From: CBDFGE01 sp965247055
Lineage (GTDB): Bacteria > Chloroflexota > Dehalococcoidia > Lucifugimonadales > JAGWBF01
DNA: 64,000 nucleotides
Assembly (NCBI GenBank): GCA_965247055.1
Contig: CBDFGE010000006.1
Coordinates: 124,001 to 188,000 of the forward strand
Reading direction: 5' to 3'
The position numbers and the translations under genes were made by a program. This document shows, in pieces, positions 8,548 through 17,154 of the stretch (position 1 is its first letter; each line of letters begins with the position of its first letter). The notes under the pieces are model-generated. The model did no database searches. It saw only the letters and a list, made by a program, of their open reading frames with translations, and was not told where the DNA came from.

Positions 8548-9720
8548 ATGAGTGAACAGGAAGTTCGCTATTCATATCTGGACACGCCTGCCGTGCTCGT
8601 GGATATCGACAAGTTGGAGGCAAATATAGGAGAAATGGCTCAGGCAGCGGCTGAAGCAGGAGTTGAGCTGAGGCCGCATCTCAAGGTCCATCAGTGTCCG
8701 TCAATAGCTAAGATGCAGATAGAAGCAGGGGCATGTGGCGTAGAGGTAGGTAATGTTGACCAGGCAGAAGTCATGGCAGATGCGGGGATTGCCGACATCA
8801 TGATTGTTCACCCCTTTTATGGGGAACGCAAGCTAGAAAAGCTCAAGAGACTTGTTAACAAGCCAGGGCTTATCCTCAGTATTGTGATAGATATGATCGA
8901 GCAAGCCAAGGATCTTTCCCAGCTGGGTCAGGCGGCCGGTGTCAAGATCCCTGTGCACATGAAGATTGACACAGGTGGTAACCGGTATGGCGTTCTCCCA
9001 GGCGAACCTGTCTTGAGTCTAGCGAGGCAGCTTCGGCAGCTTCCAGGCGTAGACTTCGGAGGGATTTATGGACACGAGTCGGGTGCAGTTCCTACGGACG
9101 AAGGTGTAGCCACAATGGCCCTCGAGGTTGGATCGGCAATGATGGAGACGGCCAGGATGTTAAGGCGAGAGGGGTTCCCTATAGAGAGCGTTGCCGTTGG
9201 TGCCTCCCCTACATTCCGCGCCACATGTCGCTATTTGAAGGAAGGAAATCTAACTGAGATAACGGAGATTCATCCTGGGGGTTGTGTGATCGGAGACGTG
9301 TTCTATGTGAAGTCACACGGCAGCGCCAGAGATACCTGTGTACTCACTGTGCTGACTACCGTGGTAAGCACTTCTCATCCAGACCATGTAGTAATTGACG
9401 CAGGGCTCAAGACTCTTGGTGGCGATTCTCTTATAGCCCGCAAGGAAGATCCAGGCTTCTTTTGGAATGGAATGCCTAGCTTTGGCTCCATCCAAGGGCG
9501 TCCCGACATGTGGCTGGGACATCTGGGTATGGAGTCCGGTCTGGCGTACTACATGGACCCCAAGGCGGATTCCAGAAAAAAGCTGAGCCTTGGCGAACGG
9601 ATAGAAATTGTGCCCAACAATGCCACTGTAGTCATCAATATACACGACCGCATATATGGCGTGAGAAATGGCGAGATAGAAAAGGAATTCTCAATAGCTG
9701 GGAGAGGCCGGGGTAGTTAG
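8548..9720 (+). CDS. D-threonine aldolase/D-serine dehydratase-like PLP enzyme
   Basis: A 390-residue fold-type III PLP protein: alanine racemase-like barrel, then a D-serine dehydratase-like C-terminal domain. The PLP lysine is K46 in RPHLKVHQ (family RPHxKTHK). In the C-terminal domain the family metal site PNHxC/PNHxD is replaced by PNNAT (356-360), so both metal ligands appear lost, while INIHDRIYGVRNGE after it is conserved. Base use is visibly more AT-rich than in the neighbours (ATA, GAA, TCA codons), suggesting recent transfer. AGGAGG precedes the ATG closely. Reaction unknown; a D-amino acid lyase or racemase is likely. Confidence 0.82.
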   Translation: MSEQEVRYSYLDTPAVLVDIDKLEANIGEMAQAAAEAGVELRPHLKVHQCPSIAKMQIEAGACGVEVGNVDQAEVMADAGIADIMIVHPFYGERKLEKLKRLVNKPGLILSIVIDMIEQAKDLSQLGQAAGVKIPVHMKIDTGGNRYGVLPGEPVLSLARQLRQLPGVDFGGIYGHESGAVPTDEGVATMALEVGSAMMETARMLRREGFPIESVAVGASPTFRATCRYLKEGNLTEITEIHPGGCVIGDVFYVKSHGSARDTCVLTVLTTVVSTSHPDHVVIDAGLKTLGGDSLIARKEDPGFFWNGMPSFGSIQGRPDMWLGHLGMESGLAYYMDPKADSRKKLSLGERIEIVPNNATVVINIHDRIYGVRNGEIEKEFSIAGRGRGS

Positions 9721-9848
9721 GGGGCATTCGGTTCCCAGAAATAACCTGGCCCCGACCCGCCCCTCATAAGGCAGGGGCTAAGGTCTCGTAGAAGGAAATT
9801 ACGCTCTGTCATCAGGGGTTGGCCACGCTGCGTGGGGGTGCTCGAGGG

Positions 9849-10031
9849 CTACGTGAGGGGCGCAAAATATAGCATGGCTATCGGCGCAAACGGGGTGACC
9901 ATTGCTATGGCCCAGGCACCGTTGTAGCCTGCTTTCGAAAAGATCTTCCAAAAGGGCAGCACTATAAACATCAGATAGATAAGTACGAATACTACCAACA
10001 CTACGAAATCTGCTAAGGCGTACTCAGTCAA
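9849..10031 (-). CDS. Small membrane protein, unknown function
   Basis: A 60-residue protein with two hydrophobic segments (about residues 8-28 and 38-58) joined by FWKIFSKAGYNG. It resembles the many small two-helix proteins with an FxKAGxxGW turn, but I do not recognise a named family. The start is a TTG preceded by AGGAGG at good distance. It stands alone. Confidence 0.5.
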   Translation of the reverse strand: MTEYALADFVVLVVFVLIYLMFIVLPFWKIFSKAGYNGAWAIAMVTPFAPIAMLYFAPLT

Positions 10032-10350
10032 ACTTCACGACCTCCTGCGGCTATAGATCATTTCAAGTCTAGAGGTCGAAGGTGTCTCGATTCAATCGCG
10101 CATGACGCGGGTTTCGAAGAAAAGAACAAACTTAGACAGACGATTCTGACCGGGACTTGTCTGGGTGGCGTATCGTGCGGTGCCGTACCAGCAAGAAGGG
10201 CCAACAGGCACTCCCTCAGCACCTTTCGCCGTCTCTCCTGGTCCCTTCGCACGGTCTCGCTCAGGAACTGACCTTGCCATCGAGCCCGGGCCGGCCATCG
10301 TATCCCGGCTCCCACGAACCTTCGCAACGCCGGCCTGAGCTACTGCTCAC
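10032..10350. other. Non-coding stretch, nothing recognised
   Basis: About 320 bases between a small membrane protein and a dockerin remnant. Frames present have no start signal and no family resemblance. Confidence 0.4.
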
Positions 10351-10528
10351 CTATACAGGCCCCAAGGCCGAACCGACCAATGCTAGATCAAGGACATCGA
10401 TTCTTCGATCGCCATTCACGTCTACGATGTCAGTCCCAGTGTGGCCATATAGGCCTATATGCTGAGCACCTAGGTCCAGGTCCTCCGATCCTACACACCC
10501 AGCCAGCGCCGGAATGGCGCGAGACTTG
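10351..10528 (-). pseudogene. Remnant of a dockerin-type repeat
   Basis: In one minus-strand frame an open stretch of about 58 codons ends with IVDVNGDRRIDVLDLALVGS and a TAG stop. This matches the dockerin type I pattern (D-x-N-x-D-x-x-x-x-x-x-D). The frame is closed by a stop just upstream, so only the tail survives. It is the second of three dockerin-like tails in the window. It is too short and has no start to be a gene. Confidence 0.5.
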
Positions 10529-10530
10529 GA

Positions 10531-11361
10531 CTATGGGCTGAGCAACCTTTCGAATTCGGCCACCAAGTCATTTTTGCCGTCAGCTACCAAGCGGCCGTTA
10601 GCGACGCTTGTCTCGAAAGAAAGGCGGCCCTGTATCAGGAGAACGAATGTCTCTGTATCACAGCGGAAGGTCACATCAGGAGAACCCGTTCCGACCGGCT
10701 CATTTTGCACCTTGTCGCCCTCGTTGACAATGTCCCCCTGAAATGGGACTGGGTCAGAAACCTCAAACCTGTAACGCAGGGATGACGCTAACTTCGGTCC
10801 AAGCTTAAATTGTGAAAGCCAGGGTATGCGTTCCACGAAGACGGGTAAACTGTTCGGAGATAAGTGGGTCGAGGCTTCGAGCCTAGAGCGCATGTCCCAA
10901 CTGTGCATAGCAGTTTCAGTAATGACGGTCAGGAAAAATGTCCTCGCCGGTCGGATTCCAGCAGGCCGATAGCAAGGCTTGTCCCAATCCTCGGGCCCAA
11001 GCGTCTCAGCGAGTTCGATCCCCTGATGAACCAGCCGCTCGTAGGTGGGAAGCAATTGGTCGCCCAGGCGCTCCTTACGCTCTATGCCCCCACTAGCCAG
11101 AAACTGATTCCGAGTGGCTTTATCAAGCCCTCCCGCGGGCGGCCAGCCCTCCGGCGGGGTGATGTCCCCTTTGATGCCGCGGGAGACGCCTCCCGTGACC
11201 ATTTCCATGACGTAAACCAAATGGCCTACAACGTCGGCCACTGTCCAGAGGTCGCAGGCGCTCTGTGTATTCCAAGCGTCTGCACGTAGTGTTTTTAAAT
11301 AATCGACCAGCCCGCTCGTTTCCTGCTCCATAAGCTTGACAAGTTCTTCCTGCGACGACAT
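10531..11361 (-). CDS. Maleylpyruvate isomerase/DinB-like family protein (TIGR03083 type)
   Basis: 276 residues. The N-terminal half is a DinB-like four-helix bundle with metal-ligand histidines (HLVYVMEMV and ETAMHSWDM). The C-terminal half, ending with DVTFRCDTETFVLLIQGRLS, resembles the sterol-carrier-like domain of mycothiol-dependent maleylpyruvate isomerases. Related proteins act as thiol-dependent transferases or isomerases. Chloroflexota are not known to make mycothiol, so the thiol partner is open. Single gene in an accessory region. Confidence 0.72.
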   Translation of the reverse strand: MSSQEELVKLMEQETSGLVDYLKTLRADAWNTQSACDLWTVADVVGHLVYVMEMVTGGVSRGIKGDITPPEGWPPAGGLDKATRNQFLASGGIERKERLGDQLLPTYERLVHQGIELAETLGPEDWDKPCYRPAGIRPARTFFLTVITETAMHSWDMRSRLEASTHLSPNSLPVFVERIPWLSQFKLGPKLASSLRYRFEVSDPVPFQGDIVNEGDKVQNEPVGTGSPDVTFRCDTETFVLLIQGRLSFETSVANGRLVADGKNDLVAEFERLLSP

Positions 11362-11591
11362 GGTGTTCTCCCATTGCTAGATGAATATCCACCCCTCTGG
11401 CCAGGTCGCCCACCCATGTGGACACATAGTAAGGCCAGGCTGGAGGTTTGGCCAGGACGGACAGATCGAGAGTCTTTCAGAGGGCACCTGTCACATTGCG
11501 GTTCTAGGGGAGGCTACTGGCTCTAACTCCCTGGACCGGCTAAATAGCATACCTGCGTCATGCAGACTCCTCGGATTCAGGGGCCGCCCTC

Positions 11592-11684
11592 TCACTCCCT
11601 GGAACCGCCGGAATCCAAGATGGTCTCGACCCTTACAGCAGCCCCCTTGGAAGCTGCAACAACACCCCTAACGTTGTTCATCAT
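11592..11684 (-). pseudogene. N-terminal scrap of a zinc-dependent alcohol dehydrogenase
   Basis: After AAGGAG an ATG opens a 30-codon frame, NVRGVVAASKGAAVRVETIL, that resembles the first strand of class III/zinc alcohol dehydrogenases (typically VRGVIARGKGxPVxVExI). It then breaks down where PDPGPGE would follow and stops. The following bases show only weak further similarity. Probably a decayed gene start; low certainty because so little is left. Confidence 0.35.
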
Positions 11685-11854
11685 GGCTCCTTGCGCGGTG
11701 TTCCACTAAGTGGCAGTCAGGACGAGGCCAAGGCTGGGCAATCCTGCATCTGATTAGAGCATGTCCCAGGCCGTCCGTCAACGTCCACCAAATACGGAGT
11801 CCTCCCTTGGTCATTCCACCAATGTCCACCGGGGAACCCTTTTGTCCACTGGCT

Positions 11855-11880
11855 TGGCTGTCAACTTGGCTGTCAAAACC
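11855..11880. repeat. 26-bp perfect direct repeat, left copy
   Basis: Identical over 26 bp to 19,215-19,240, in the same orientation. The unit contains an internal near-tandem of ttggctgtcaa. The distant partner lies 70 bp from the 3' end of tRNA-Leu(UAA). The pair could be attachment-site scars of an integrated element of about 7.3 kb; no integrase gene remains between them. Confidence 0.6.
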
Positions 11881-12498
11881 TAGCTACGGCTCAGATACGA
11901 CTCCCCTTATGGGACAGCTTGCACCGCAATCGCACGGGTGTAGGAGTGAGGGAACTGCTTCATCACTATGTGGTCTGTGGCGGGAAGGGCTGGCATAAGC
12001 GGGGACCGGTACTTTCTGGTGAAGCCGACCGGTAAAGGCTTCAACCCTCCCCCACTCATTAAGCCCATACTCAAGGACATATATTTCACCAATCCGTAAA
12101 GCGACTCGGTTTCATCACGGTTTGTTTCGTAGCGTATGGCAACTAGACCGTGTTGACTGAGGATGGGATCTTAAAATAGACGCCCATCGCATACTGCCGG
12201 AAGCTCATAGGTCGTCAGGCGGGATAGCAAACCGGCGCTGGGGTAGCGCTGTTCGTTGGAGCCCAGTTCGCCGACACCAGGACGAGAAGCCGGTGTTTGA
12301 GGTATCGTTGGACCCACCTTGGTATTCGACCTTCAGTATTTTGCTAAGAACCTCTTACTTCCAGCGTTAATTGTGGTATCGTCAGCGTGTGGAGGAAGCC
12401 TGAGCGAGGCTGAGCAGCACCACACCGCTGGACCGCTTCACATACGGCGGTGCGGCAGCATATAATTAGCCTAGGAACAAGACGGGGGAGGTAACCCG
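11881..12498. other. Non-coding stretch with one inverted repeat
   Basis: No gene is recognisable over about 600 bases. Near 12,422-12,458 the sequence caccgc...gcggtg can form a hairpin before the VOC gene. Several short frames exist, none with a ribosome site or family likeness. Confidence 0.4.
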
Positions 12499-13089
12499 AT
12501 GGTGAAGTTCAAGGGAATAAACCACCTGGCGATGGTGACAGGGGACATGGAGAAGACGGTCAGATTTTACCGTGATGTGCTGGGCATGCCCCTGGTAGCC
12601 ACCACCGGCAACCGGCCCGAGCTATATCCCTACCGCCATTACTTCTTCGCGTTGGGGGAAGGGAACACCATTGCGTTCTTCGAGTGGCCTGGTATGGTGG
12701 ACGAGTTCCACAAGCCTGCCGGTGCCCCCGCCAGCGGCCGAGTCCAGTTTGACCATGTCTCCTTTAACGTAGAGAGCGAGGAGGTCCTGTTAGAGCTAAA
12801 GACGAGGCTCGAGCAGAACGAGGTGGAGGTCACGCGGGTGGTGGATCACAGGATCATCCACTCCATCTACTTCACGGACCCTAACGGCATTGCCCTGGAG
12901 GCAAGCTACTGGCTCAACGATCCCACAGTTCGGCAGGCCGACTACGCCGATCCCGAGCTGTTCGCTGACCCCGACCCAGTGCCTTCGGCACGTGCCAAAG
13001 TCCCCGTAGCACTGAGTGGCGAGGGGGTAGGCCGGCACTCCTCAGCCACCGACCCAGAGGGCGATATATTCGGGGTGGCCAGAGCATAG
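12499..13089 (+). CDS. VOC (glyoxalase/bleomycin resistance) family metalloprotein
   Basis: 196 residues. Two beta-alpha-beta-beta-beta units give the paired VOC module: INHLAMVTGDMEKTVRFYRD with metal His9, then FDHVSFNVES with a second His, and IALEASYW with the C-terminal Glu ligand. About 50 extra residues after the VOC core look unstructured. Family members are glyoxalases, ring-cleavage dioxygenases or resistance proteins; the substrate is unclear. GGGGGAGG lies just before the ATG. Confidence 0.82.
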   Translation: MVKFKGINHLAMVTGDMEKTVRFYRDVLGMPLVATTGNRPELYPYRHYFFALGEGNTIAFFEWPGMVDEFHKPAGAPASGRVQFDHVSFNVESEEVLLELKTRLEQNEVEVTRVVDHRIIHSIYFTDPNGIALEASYWLNDPTVRQADYADPELFADPDPVPSARAKVPVALSGEGVGRHSSATDPEGDIFGVARA

Positions 13090-13472
13090 GCGTCGAGCTT
13101 TACCATACAGCTCAGTCGATCGTCCCCTCGACCGAATGTCGCGGGAGTAAACAAGCTCGGTGACCGCGTCGGGTAGCTAGGTGGCTGGTTAACCTGCTGC
13201 CAGGATGGCCCCCCGTGCTTCGGAGGAAGTTCGCCACCTCCTCGTCTTGCCCATCAAACTCGTTAGTCACAGCACCTTTGGTCGCCGTCGTCAGCCCACC
13301 CTCCGCTGCCACTAACCTGACTAATGGACTTAACCTATCCCGCGGTCCTGTTAGATGGCTAGGTTGGCTCCAACACCGACTCACTCTTCCGTACACAGCT
13401 TGACCGATGAGACCTTGACGGATTAGGGTATGGGTAACCAAGGATCAGGTTACCTAACTACGGGTGAGTAGA
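13090..13472. other. Non-coding stretch upstream of the split aquaporin gene
   Basis: About 380 bases without a supported gene. The promoter of the aquaporin gene would be expected here, but I see no convincing -35/-10 pair. Confidence 0.4.
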
Positions 13473-13591
13473 ATGCTGGAAACAAGCAAACGTGAGCTTA
13501 CCTCGCTCGAAGCGTGGCGATCTACGCTCGCAGAGTTTATCGCCACCCTTTTGTTTGTTTTCCTCGGGGCGGGATCCGTAGTCGTAACAGG

Positions 13592-14961
13592 GTCACGTCC
13601 CGTCAAGTGGTGTAAGAGAGCGTCATCCTGTTGATCGCGGTCTATGCCGCCGCCTTCGCTAGATCCGCCTCGGGTAGAGCTTCGTCGATGCTGTAGACCG
13701 CGGGTGTCATGTAACGAGGGCCGATGGCCCATTCGTCGTGCTGTTCGGCCAGGACAGCCCCAACGAGGCGACGCGCGGCCGGCCGGTTGGGAAAGATACC
13801 CACCACGTTGGTGCGGCGCCGTATCTCCTTGTTGAGACGCTCCAGGGGGTTGTTAGACCAGATCTTCTTCCAGTGGGCGAGTGGGAAGCTGGAGAAGGCC
13901 AGGACGTCCGCACCAGCCGCGTCCAGTAGAGAGGCCACCTGAGGGAACGGGTCCTGTAGCTGGGCGATCACCCGCTCGAGCTGTGCGTGGACCTCCTGAG
14001 GGGACGGCTGCTGGTAGATGGTGCGTACCATGGTGGCCACCCAGGGCTGAGCGCGCCTGGGGACCCGAGTGAGCAGGTTGGTCATGAAGTGTGTGCGGCA
14101 CCGTTGCCAACTGGCCCCACCGAAGACAGTCGCGATGGCATCCCTGAGTCCCTGATGCGCATCCGATACCACCAGATCCACCCCACTCAGACCCCTGGCC
14201 GACAGTGAGCGCAGAAAGGCCAGCCAGAAGGCGCCGTCTTCACTGGTACCCACGTCCATCCCAATGATCTCCCGCTTGCCCTCGCCATTGACCGCCGTCG
14301 CCACCACCACGCTGACGTTGACGATCCTACCGGCCTCTCTGACCTTCTGGGTTAGTGCATCCAGCCACAGGTAGGGGTATGATCCGCCGTCCAGCGGCCG
14401 ACCCAGGAAGTCCTCCACCACCTCGTCCAGCTCGGAGCAGATACGGGACACCTGGCTCTTGGAGATACCCTCGCACCCCAGGGCCTTGACCAGGTCGTCC
14501 ACCCGCCTTGTCGATACACCTTCCACATAGGCCTGCTGGATCACAGCCAGCAGAGCTCGCTCGCTGCGACGCCGTGGCTCCAGCAGGCTCGGGAAGTAGC
14601 TCCCCTCTCGAAGCTTCGGGATGTGCAGTTCCATAGTCCCTACCCGGGTATCCCACGCCCGGGACCGATACCCGTTGCGCTGGGTCACCCGCTCAGGGCT
14701 GCGTTCTCCATACTCAGCACCGGTCCTCGCAGACACCTCCGCATCCATGATCCCCTCTACCAGCACTCTCAGAGCCTCCCGTAGGAAGTCCACGTCACCG
14801 TCCATTCCCCCCTTGCGCAACAACTCCAGCAGGTCCATCCTTTCCTTGACCACCGTTGTCCTCCTTTCTCGAGCTTTCTTCTTTGCCCGCTAAGGATGAC
14901 GCGGTGGTCTCTCTTACTCCAGACCCCCTCCTCTTCTTACACCACTTCCTGGGACTCTACT
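13592..14961 (-). mobile_element. IS256-family insertion sequence, copy B, with target duplication
   Basis: About 1.37 kb with an intact transposase on the minus strand. The ends gtcacgtcccgtcaagtggt and (inverted) aagtagagtcccaggaagtg match copies A and C. It is flanked on both sides by tcgtaacagg (13,582-13,591 and 14,962-14,971), fitting the 8-9 bp target duplication usual for IS256. The target is a MIP-family gene. Clean duplication means simple, fairly recent transposition. Confidence 0.92.
13642..14853 (-). CDS. IS256-family (Mutator-type) transposase, intact, copy B
   Basis: 403 residues with the DDE triad at the family positions: YLWLDAL (D165), LVVSDAHQGLRDA (D231) and NNPLERLNKE (E338), followed by the conserved EIRRRTNVVGIFPNRPA. 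It differs from copies A and C at scattered positions (for example DAEVSARTGAEYGERSPERV), so it is a separate lineage of the same element. GTG start after AAAGGAGG. Confidence 0.95.
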   Translation of the reverse strand: MVKERMDLLELLRKGGMDGDVDFLREALRVLVEGIMDAEVSARTGAEYGERSPERVTQRNGYRSRAWDTRVGTMELHIPKLREGSYFPSLLEPRRRSERALLAVIQQAYVEGVSTRRVDDLVKALGCEGISKSQVSRICSELDEVVEDFLGRPLDGGSYPYLWLDALTQKVREAGRIVNVSVVVATAVNGEGKREIIGMDVGTSEDGAFWLAFLRSLSARGLSGVDLVVSDAHQGLRDAIATVFGGASWQRCRTHFMTNLLTRVPRRAQPWVATMVRTIYQQPSPQEVHAQLERVIAQLQDPFPQVASLLDAAGADVLAFSSFPLAHWKKIWSNNPLERLNKEIRRRTNVVGIFPNRPAARRLVGAVLAEQHDEWAIGPRYMTPAVYSIDEALPEADLAKAAA

Positions 14962-15587
14962 TCGTAACAGGAGGCCTACCCAACGGTACCCTAGATCCTG
15001 CACGGCTAGTTGCCATTGCCCTGGCTCATGGGCTGGCCATCGCTCTCTTGGTATATGCCACGGCAAACATCTCTGGCGGGCATATAAACCCAGCTGTCAC
15101 GTTCGCGGCCTGGCTGACACGGAAGATAAGCGCGGCTAGGGGCCTGATGTTCATGGTGGCACAGCTTGGCGGCGCTGTGGTCGGGGCTTTGTTACTCCTG
15201 GCAGCCATACCCGACGCTGCAGACACGAACCTGGGAGCTCACGCTCTAGGCCCCGATGTGTCGGTGGGCATGGGATTCGTGATGGAAGTTGTTGTTACAT
15301 TTGTGCTGGTCTTTGTCATCTTCGCCACCGCTGTCGATCCAGGGGGTATTGGGAACCATGCACCCCTTGCCATCGGACTGGCCGTTCTGGTAGATCACCT
15401 AGTAGCGGTGCCCATCACCGGGGCGTCGATGAACCCAGCGCGCAGCTTCGGGCCCGCGCTGGTCGCAGGCGAGTGGTCCTATCATTGGATATACTGGGTC
15501 GCGCCCCTCCTCGGAGGGGCGGTTGCTGGCCTGGTATATGAATTCGCGTTCATCAACCGGGCTCGTTAGTCTCGCTTAGCAGGCTGA

Positions 15588-15722
15588 TGAAAAACCCTCT
15601 TCGTCCATCCCCTTGCCCCTTCCTGGCCAGGAAGGGGGTGAAATTGTATCTGGGAGACACCCCCAGACCCCTGCCAAAGGGGCTCCGCCCCTCTGGACTC
15701 CCCTTTTTTCAGCACCCTGTTA
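15588..15722. repeat. Intergenic palindromic (REP-like) sequence
   Basis: Two perfect hairpin stems stand close together: ccttcctggccaggaagg and ggggctccgcccc. They are followed by ctggactccccttttttcag, a T-rich run. This could act as a bidirectional terminator for the aquaporin gene and the opposing BNR gene. The composition is like the extragenic repeats common in Chloroflexota, but no second copy is seen in this window. Confidence 0.4.
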
Positions 15723-15764
15723 GGAGGTATCCTCATGAAGTGTCCTCGTTGTGAAAGCTCGATT

Positions 15765-16169
15765 TCATCTCCGGGTGGACAAGTCGCTTGCGTCAATGGG
15801 GTGGAAGTACTCCCAGCTTGCTCCGCTATCGGTGGACCTGAAGATGCCAGCGGGGGTGGGCGTCCCGGTCCCGACAAACATTATCTCCGGCTCCTGTGGG
15901 TCGATGGCCAGGGCCCATATGTGCTGGTTGCGCAAGGGTGAATCCACCAATCGCCAGCCGTGCCCGCTATCCTCACTCCGGTAAAGTCCTTTGTCGCTGC
16001 CGGCGAAGATAATCTCGGGCTGGCGCGGATTGTTCACCAGTGATCGAACCAGGGCGTCTGAATGCATTCCCTGACCGATGCCCACTCGTTGCCAGGTCTC
16101 GCCACCATCGACACTTCGCATTATGCCCTGCCCTACGGTCCCTACGAGGATGGTCATCTTTTCAGCCAT
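15765..16169 (-). CDS. BNR/Asp-box repeat protein, probably 3'-truncated
   Basis: About 134 residues of a beta-propeller protein of the sialidase/YCF48 type. Three Asp-boxes are visible: RSVDGGETWQ, RSEDSGHGWR and RSTDSGASWE. Relatives usually have five to eight repeats in 300 or more residues, so the end is probably lost near the REP-like sequence. I prefer the ATG at 16,169 with AAGAGG upstream; a GTG at 16,187 overlaps the SDR stop (GTGA) and would give tight coupling. No secretion signal is visible. Role unknown. Confidence 0.6.
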   Translation of the reverse strand: MAEKMTILVGTVGQGIMRSVDGGETWQRVGIGQGMHSDALVRSLVNNPRQPEIIFAGSDKGLYRSEDSGHGWRLVDSPLRNQHIWALAIDPQEPEIMFVGTGTPTPAGIFRSTDSGASWEYFHPIDASDLSTRR

Positions 16170-16183
16170 ACCGGCACCTCTTT

Positions 16184-17038
16184 TCACAGCGTTGGCCGAA
16201 TCGCCTGCCTACCGAGCTGGGGCCAGGCGGCGGGCGCACTAGCCCTCTCTAAACGGTCCTTAAGAGGCAATCTCTCATCCCAGTAGTACGCTATCAACCG
16301 TCGGCTATTGATCTCTTTCGAGTCTTCGGATGCAAGCCAGACCGCCGGTGCTTGCATCACCTCCGGTTGAATAAGTGCTGCCCTCTCGCTCGCGGTATCC
16401 GCCGCGACCATGTTGGTGTTGGTTGGGCCGCCTGGAACGAGCACATTCGCAGTCACCCCGGTGCCTTCGAGATCCTGAGCCATCGTGGCGATCAGGGCCT
16501 CGTGCCCTGCCTTGGAGGGCCCGTAGGGAGATGCCCCTTTACGATACATCGTGTCCATGCTGGTGGTAACACCGATGATACGACCCCACCGCTGAGCTAT
16601 CATGTGTCCCACTGCTGCCCTGGCCATAAAGAACGGACCGCTGAAGTTAACGGCTACCACCCTGTTCCATGCTTCAGGTGAGTTTTCCCAGAAATTCGCG
16701 GAGTTGCTTCGACCCGCCGAGGCTAGGCCGGACCTCGGGCTGGTGCCGGCGTTGTTAATCAAGATATGGAGACCTGCTAACTCCAAGATGGTCCTGCTCA
16801 CTACCTTCTCAACGGCATCGGGGTCTGAGACGTCAGCGATTACTGCTAGGACGCAGTCATCTCCACCAACTTCACGAACATCGGTGGCGCTCTGATCTAA
16901 CCATGCTTTGTTAATGTCCACCATGGCCACTCGAGCACCGGAGCGTACCAGTCCCAGGGTGATTGCACGACCTATGCCGGTGGGGCTCCCAGCACCCGTT
17001 ACTATCGCAACCTTACCTTGAAGTGGGCCCTCACCCAT
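16184..17038 (-). CDS. Short-chain dehydrogenase/reductase (SDR)
   Basis: 284 residues with a Rossmann fold. The NAD(P) motif is TGAGSPTGIGRA (14-25), D41 in VDINK suggests NAD preference, NNAG sits at 95-98, and the active site is S160 with Y172-x-x-x-K176 (YGPSK). The C-terminal 60 residues are longer than in most SDRs (WLASEDSKEINSRRLIAYYW). It probably oxidises or reduces an alcohol/ketone; the substrate is not predictable. It overlaps or abuts the BNR gene, suggesting one transcript. Confidence 0.85.
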   Translation of the reverse strand: MGEGPLQGKVAIVTGAGSPTGIGRAITLGLVRSGARVAMVDINKAWLDQSATDVREVGGDDCVLAVIADVSDPDAVEKVVSRTILELAGLHILINNAGTSPRSGLASAGRSNSANFWENSPEAWNRVVAVNFSGPFFMARAAVGHMIAQRWGRIIGVTTSMDTMYRKGASPYGPSKAGHEALIATMAQDLEGTGVTANVLVPGGPTNTNMVAADTASERAALIQPEVMQAPAVWLASEDSKEINSRRLIAYYWDERLPLKDRLERASAPAAWPQLGRQAIRPTL

Positions 17039-17154
17039 AGGTCTACCTCCCTCAGGTCTGTAGTCTAGCGTAAATCATAGATGCTCCGCGGCTCGTCGGT
17101 AACCCCCACACCCGCGTGCAATATGCCTGGAACCGCTAGGGTCCATTGTCCGAG

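Larger units (their letters stand above)
13473..15569 (+). pseudogene. Aquaporin/glycerol facilitator (MIP family) gene split by IS256 copy B
   Basis: The first 40 codons (13,473-13,591) encode a MIP N-terminus: LAEFIATLLFVFLGAGSVVV. The rest resumes at 14,972 with LPNGTLDPARL and runs to 15,569. Both NPA boxes are intact: SGGHINPAV and GASMNPARSFGPA. Removing the insertion and one copy of the duplicated target restores a continuous frame of about 245 residues. A frame from inside the IS end (14,856) reads into the C-terminal part but lacks the first transmembrane helix. The channel would have moved water or small solutes across the inner membrane. Confidence 0.88.
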
